Below are positions 60,722-64,000 of a stretch of 64,000 nt of DNA, one piece after another; positions within the stretch are counted from its first letter, which is position 1, and every line of letters starts with the position of its first letter. Under the pieces are notes generated by a model. The model was not told the origin of the DNA. It saw only the letters and a program-made list of their open reading frames with translations, and did no database searches. Position numbers and translations under genes: made by a program. Origin of the DNA: CAVSNH01 sp963729275 (GTDB taxonomy: Bacteria > Actinomycetota > Acidimicrobiia > Acidimicrobiales > RAAP-2); contig CAVSNH010000013.1 in the NCBI GenBank assembly GCA_963729275.1, forward strand, positions 930,001 to 994,000, in the 5' to 3' direction.

Positions 60722-61087
60722 ATGGCCGCTGAGAGTCTGTTCATCAACGCTGCCGTCCATCGGACAGTTGATTCTGGCGATGTGATCTATTCCGAAGGTG
60801 ACAGCGGAACCCATATGTTCGGCATCGTGTCCGGATCAGTGACGCTCCAAAAGGGCTCGGTGGTGGTTGCCACGCTCGGACCTGATGATGTCTTTGGTGA
60901 GCGCGCATTGATCGATCGCCTTCCTCGAAACCTAACGGCGATTTCTACCAGCACGACGACCCTGGCAGAGATCAATCGACGCGATTTTCTCTTTCTGGTT
61001 CACGAATCACCCACTTTCGCCCTTGGCATCATGAAGGCTCTCGCCAGCAGACTGCGCGATTATGACGAACTCTTCGGCGGTCAGTGA
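60722..61087 (+). CDS. Stand-alone cyclic nucleotide-binding domain protein
   Basis: A 121-residue single cNMP-binding domain: VDSGDVIYSEGDSGTHMFGIVSGSVTLQKGSVVVATLGPDDVFGERALIDRLPRNLTAIS with the cassette Glu and Arg (FGE...LPR). The last helix is FALGIMKALASRLRDYDELF. ATG 60722 has GGGCAAGG upstream, whereas the longer frame from 60446 is a shadow of the ligase gene. It contains no output domain. See also the related protein at 47279-47701. Confidence 0.87.
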   Translation: MAAESLFINAAVHRTVDSGDVIYSEGDSGTHMFGIVSGSVTLQKGSVVVATLGPDDVFGERALIDRLPRNLTAISTSTTTLAEINRRDFLFLVHESPTFALGIMKALASRLRDYDELFGGQ

Positions 61088-61093
61088 AAAGAA

Positions 61094-61113
61094 GATCCGG
61101 CTAACACCGGATC
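61094..61113 (+). terminator. Hairpin after the cNMP-binding gene
   Basis: GATCCGG-CTAACA-CCGGATC forms a perfect seven-pair stem starting six bases after the TGA stop. No T-run follows; it may be a factor-assisted terminator or part of the structured region. Confidence 0.5.
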
Positions 61114-61340
61114 GACTTCCGGACACGATGCAGCCTTCAGACCTACAGACCGTCTCCGGTAGAACAACCTCACCCTGAGGGTGGATAGAGCGGAGTGAGG
61201 ACGGCGAAGCCGTGGCACATACATGCCACCTCTTGCTTGTGAACGCCACTGTTGCTTCTGAAAGCCTCCATCCTCCTTGGCTCGCACCGACCAACACGAC
61301 CTGACAAGGAGCCAATTGAAGACAACACGACCGAGACGGT

Positions 61341-61392
61341 CTGTCATCAGTTGACCGTGGGGATGACTGTCATCAGATAACCCTGGGATGGA
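61341..61392 (+). repeat. Imperfect 26-bp direct repeat
   Basis: CTGTCATCAGTTGACC (from 61341) recurs as CTGTCATCAGATAACC (from 61367), with related sequence after each (GTGGGGATGA, CTGGGATGGA). It lies about 170 bases before the secreted repeat protein and could be a regulator's paired binding sites. Confidence 0.6.
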
Positions 61393-61563
61393 CCGTGACG
61401 TCCCCTCAATCACCCAGATGACGGATCACGCAACAGAAAGCGCAAGGACTCGAAGTGCTGACGCCTTGCCCCTCGGTTTTCCCCTCGAACCATTGAACTC
61501 AGGCAGTGGTACCTTGGCCACAGAGCGCGCTGACACAGCGACGACGAGGGGAATGGAGGCACC

Positions 61564-63597
61564 GTGAGACTTTCCTCGATCCGGTGTTCGTTCGCGATCG
61601 TGGTGGCCGTCGCCGCCGTCGTTCTTCTTGCCCCTGAGTTCGCCCAGGCGACCGACGCACCCGCATCGATCACGCCACAACAAGGATCGACTTGGTCTCC
61701 GGTGACAGTCCCAGAGCCAAGTGCCGACTTCTCCGGCAAGCTCCTAGGAGCGACATGCTCGGCCAACGCCAACTGCCTCGCAGTCGGATGGGGATCGACG
61801 ACGGGCTCGTTGCTCTCGACGCTCGTCGAACACTGGAACGGGAAGGCATGGACACCACAAGCGAGCCCAAATCCAACCGGATCGGGAGACGTCTTCCCAC
61901 AGCTGGATGCCGTTGCCTGCGTCACCGCTTCCGACTGCACCACAGTCGGCACGGACTTCACCACTTCGAACAACGCCAACACCGTGGCCGAACAATGGAA
62001 TGGGACTGACTGGTCGGTGGCAACTACACCCGACGCGGCCGGTGCAACCACGAGCACCCTGACCGGAGTCTCGTGCTTCTCCAGCAGCTTCTGCATGGCC
62101 GTGGGCTCGGCAGGGACGACGTCACCGGACGTCATTTCCCTGGCTGAGCAATGGGATGGATCATCGTGGTCCATCGACACCACGCCCAACGTCGACGGCG
62201 CCATCCAGACATTCCTCACTTCGGTTGCCTGTCCATCGACGACCCAGTGCGTCGCAGTCGGCTACAGCTTGTCCTCGGCCGGCACCATCCCGATCGTTGA
62301 GCAGTGGAATGGGTCCAGCTGGACCCTCCTAAATCCGCCCGTTCCAACCGGGTCGGCCGACAATGAGCTCACCGGCATCAGTTGCCCGACTTCCTCGGCA
62401 TGCTTCGCCACCGGGCGGACCTACCCCACTTCGTCGTCAGCGCCACTCACACTGGCTGAAGCGTGGAATGGCACGAATTGGTCCACGATGACCACCCCGA
62501 ACCCGACTGGACTTGTCGGCGCCTTCTTCAACTCCGTGTCCTGCCTGAATTCCACGACCTGCGAGGCGGCCGGCGAAGGCCTGATCGACGAGTCCGGCGA
62601 CACGCAAACCCTTGTCGAACGCCTGACGGCAGAGACCTGGGCTGTCGAAACCACCCCCAACGAAAGCGGCGTGACCACCAGCTTGCTTTCGGCACTCGCC
62701 TGTCCTCACGGGAGCTTCGACTGTGTGGCGGTCGGTCAGTACTTCACTCCAGACGAAAACCACCTTCTTGCCATCCACGAGAACAAATCGACGAGCCCTT
62801 GGCTCATCTCAGCCGTTCCCGGGTCAACGACGCCGGCCGCCACCTATCTCAATGCCGCGGCCTGCTCCACTGGCGGGTGTATCGGTGTCGGTGAATCCTT
62901 CCCGGCCAACAACTTCAACACATCCGCCGAGATCGAGGACTGGAACGGATCGAGCTGGTCGTTGGCCAAGAGCGCCGAACCGAGCGAGGCAGTGACGACC
63001 AACCTCTACGGTGCCGCCTGTCCGACCAGTAGCGCCTGTTACGCGGTGGGAGACGTCGGCCTTGGGACGGCCGGTGATGACGGCGACACCAATACTTTCG
63101 CCGAGAAATGGAACGGATCCAAGTGGTCGAGCCAGACGACTGCCAACCCGACCGGCAATCTCTTCAACGAGCTGACATCCGTGTCCTGCTCGAGCAGCAC
63201 CTCGTGTGTCGCCGCCGGATACACCGAATCAGCCCCGAACGGGTCACCCACCCCCATCGCTGAGGTCCTCTCGAAGAAAACCTGGTCGCTCAAGGTGCCG
63301 CCCTCGCCGGCGGGCGCCCTCTCGACGAAGTTGACGGGGATCTCATGCTCCGGACCATCCGACTGCGTCGCCGTCGGCTCATCTGAGGACGCGTCTGACG
63401 TCACGCAGCCCCTAGCCGAGACCTGGAACGGCACAACCTGGACGGCGGCCATATTGCCCCAGCCAAGCGGCACGACGGGTAATACCCTGCTGGGGGTCTC
63501 CTGCTCGCTGCCAGGGACGTGCACCGCGGTCGGCGACTCCGATCTGGCCGACGGCACCGAACTCACACTCGCCGAACAGCTGACGGCGGGATCATGA
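61564..63597 (+). CDS. Secreted multi-repeat surface protein, prematurely stopped
   Basis: A 677-residue exported protein. The signal peptide (MRLSSIRCSFAIVVAVAAVVLLAPEFAQA) precedes twelve modules of about 54 residues of the form L-x2-VSC-x6-8-C-x-AVG ... LAEQWNG-x2-WS-x6-P-x-P-x-G. Each has a Cys pair that probably forms a disulfide. The modules suggest a beta-propeller or solenoid on the surface. GTG start with GGAGG five bases upstream. The TGA at 63595-63597 stands exactly where the module pattern demands a Trp codon (GS-W-SVT), and the same frame continues with two further modules to 63897. Confidence 0.85.
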   Translation: MRLSSIRCSFAIVVAVAAVVLLAPEFAQATDAPASITPQQGSTWSPVTVPEPSADFSGKLLGATCSANANCLAVGWGSTTGSLLSTLVEHWNGKAWTPQASPNPTGSGDVFPQLDAVACVTASDCTTVGTDFTTSNNANTVAEQWNGTDWSVATTPDAAGATTSTLTGVSCFSSSFCMAVGSAGTTSPDVISLAEQWDGSSWSIDTTPNVDGAIQTFLTSVACPSTTQCVAVGYSLSSAGTIPIVEQWNGSSWTLLNPPVPTGSADNELTGISCPTSSACFATGRTYPTSSSAPLTLAEAWNGTNWSTMTTPNPTGLVGAFFNSVSCLNSTTCEAAGEGLIDESGDTQTLVERLTAETWAVETTPNESGVTTSLLSALACPHGSFDCVAVGQYFTPDENHLLAIHENKSTSPWLISAVPGSTTPAATYLNAAACSTGGCIGVGESFPANNFNTSAEIEDWNGSSWSLAKSAEPSEAVTTNLYGAACPTSSACYAVGDVGLGTAGDDGDTNTFAEKWNGSKWSSQTTANPTGNLFNELTSVSCSSSTSCVAAGYTESAPNGSPTPIAEVLSKKTWSLKVPPSPAGALSTKLTGISCSGPSDCVAVGSSEDASDVTQPLAETWNGTTWTAAILPQPSGTTGNTLLGVSCSLPGTCTAVGDSDLADGTELTLAEQLTAGS

Positions 63598-63897
63598 TCT
63601 GTCACAGCCAGCCAGAACCCGTCGGCCGGCACCGAGGAGGACGTCCTCACCGGCGTGGCGTGCCAGAGCGCTGATTCATGCACGGCCTCTGGCTACTTGG
63701 TCAATTCCGGAGGTGACGAAACCCTCCTCGAGGAATGGAGTGGCACGGCTTGGGCAGTGGTCACGACGGGCACCGTGAGTGGAGACTTCGCCACCGGACT
63801 AAACGGGATCGCCTGCATGCCAGCCGCCACGTGCACTGCCGCAGGTTCTGGTCCCGACGGCCTGGGACAGGATGACGCCCTCATCGAGCAGAACTGA
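63598..63897 (+). pseudogene. In-frame 3' continuation of the repeat protein after the TGA
   Basis: Ninety-nine codons in the same frame as the upstream gene encode SVTASQNPSAGTEEDVLTGVACQSADSC... and one more module, ending in a normal stop at 63895-63897. They complete the protein to about 777 residues. There is no separate RBS or start for this part, so it is the cut-off end of the upstream gene unless the stop is read through. Confidence 0.85.
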
Positions 63898-63910
63898 GGT
63901 TTCTCAGCTC

Positions 63911-63929
63911 CTCAGCTGCATCAGCTGAG
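63911..63929 (+). repeat. Dispersed 19-nt hairpin, copy 14
   Basis: CTCAGCTGCATCAGCTGAG, followed by GACCAGA, preceded by another half-site CTCAGCTC. Fourteen bases after the last stop. Confidence 0.75.
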
Positions 63930-64000
63930 GACCAGAAGCGGTTTTCGAGAGCGCTCCAGACCGCATCCAGCTAGTGGTCGGGGGTTCTGACGACTCCACG

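Larger units (their letters stand above)
61088..61563 (+). ncRNA. Candidate structured RNA or element remnant (476-bp gene-free region)
   Basis: The region has no supported gene. Its first 140 bases pair repeatedly: GATCCGG/CCGGATC (61094-61100 and 61107-61113), CCTCA/TGAGG with a CCC loop (61168-61180), ACGGC/GCCGT with a GAA loop (61201-61213) and GTGGCA/TGCCAC (61212-61217 and 61224-61229). CTCCG (61154-61158) can also pair with CGGAG (61191-61195), enclosing the second hairpin. This exceeds what I would expect of ordinary spacer. It could be an RNA, a terminator plus leader, or the end of a decayed mobile element. Confidence 0.3.

Noticed and set aside
63595..63597. UGA recoded as Trp genome-wide
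   Set aside because: Most genes in the window end naturally at TGA with overlapping starts, so TGA is a normal stop in this organism.

Overview
This is high-GC actinobacterial DNA. F420-type deazaflavin reductase, mycothiol-dependent DinB-like enzyme, DUF664, DUF1707, ECF42, FadD17-like and GYD genes all point to Actinobacteria. The secreted proteins built from 'GYWLVAADGG..FGDA' and 'WNG..W' repeats, and the Thr-rich secreted protein, suggest the class Acidimicrobiia, but that rank is an inference. No rRNA, tRNA, CRISPR array or intact insertion sequence is visible.

Left part (1-28.8 kb). A GT39-like mannosyltransferase and two membrane proteins precede a tightly coupled four-gene exopolysaccharide block (3.2-8.4 kb): a TPR-like helical protein, a PelF-like glycosyltransferase, a PelG-like flippase and a membrane-anchored lectin-like protein. 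Next come an F420-type reductase, a DUF664 gene divergent from a WYL regulator with palindromes between them, and a DUF1707/LiaF-like/class III cyclase fusion. From 14.8 to 17.3 kb there is a small mobile-looking segment: a 27-bp palindrome, a tyrosine integrase and an XRE/nucleotidyltransferase toxin-antitoxin pair with a leaderless promoter. It is followed by regulators, two ECF sigma systems, a thioesterase, a GH18-like secreted protein, an ABC exporter and a beta-lactamase-like protein carrying tandem propeller-like repeats.

Middle part (28.8-36 kb). After an aldo/keto reductase comes a translationally coupled queD-queC-GT9-propeller operon. It faces a convergent DUF4254/thioredoxin-reductase-like pair. 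QueD and QueC make 7-deazaguanine precursors; beside a GT9 glycosyltransferase and DUF4254 they look like an undescribed 7-deazapurine or glycoside pathway.

Right part (36-64 kb). Hydrolases, a cyclopropane fatty acid synthase, an ECF42 sigma/YCII pair and a 4Fe-4S uracil-DNA glycosylase lead to a PPTase-like protein. A lipid or aromatic catabolic set follows: SDR, Rieske oxygenase, thiolase, FadD17-like ligase, P450 plus ferredoxin, and a PaaK-like ligase. A frameshifted acyltransferase, a cNMP-binding protein and a large secreted repeat protein, interrupted where a Trp codon became TGA, close the window.

From 28.9 kb to the end, intergenic regions carry at least fourteen copies of a 19-nt hairpin (consensus CTCAGCTNNNCAAGCTGAG, usually followed by GAC). 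No clear copy was seen further left, apart from a related 27-bp palindrome next to the integrase.
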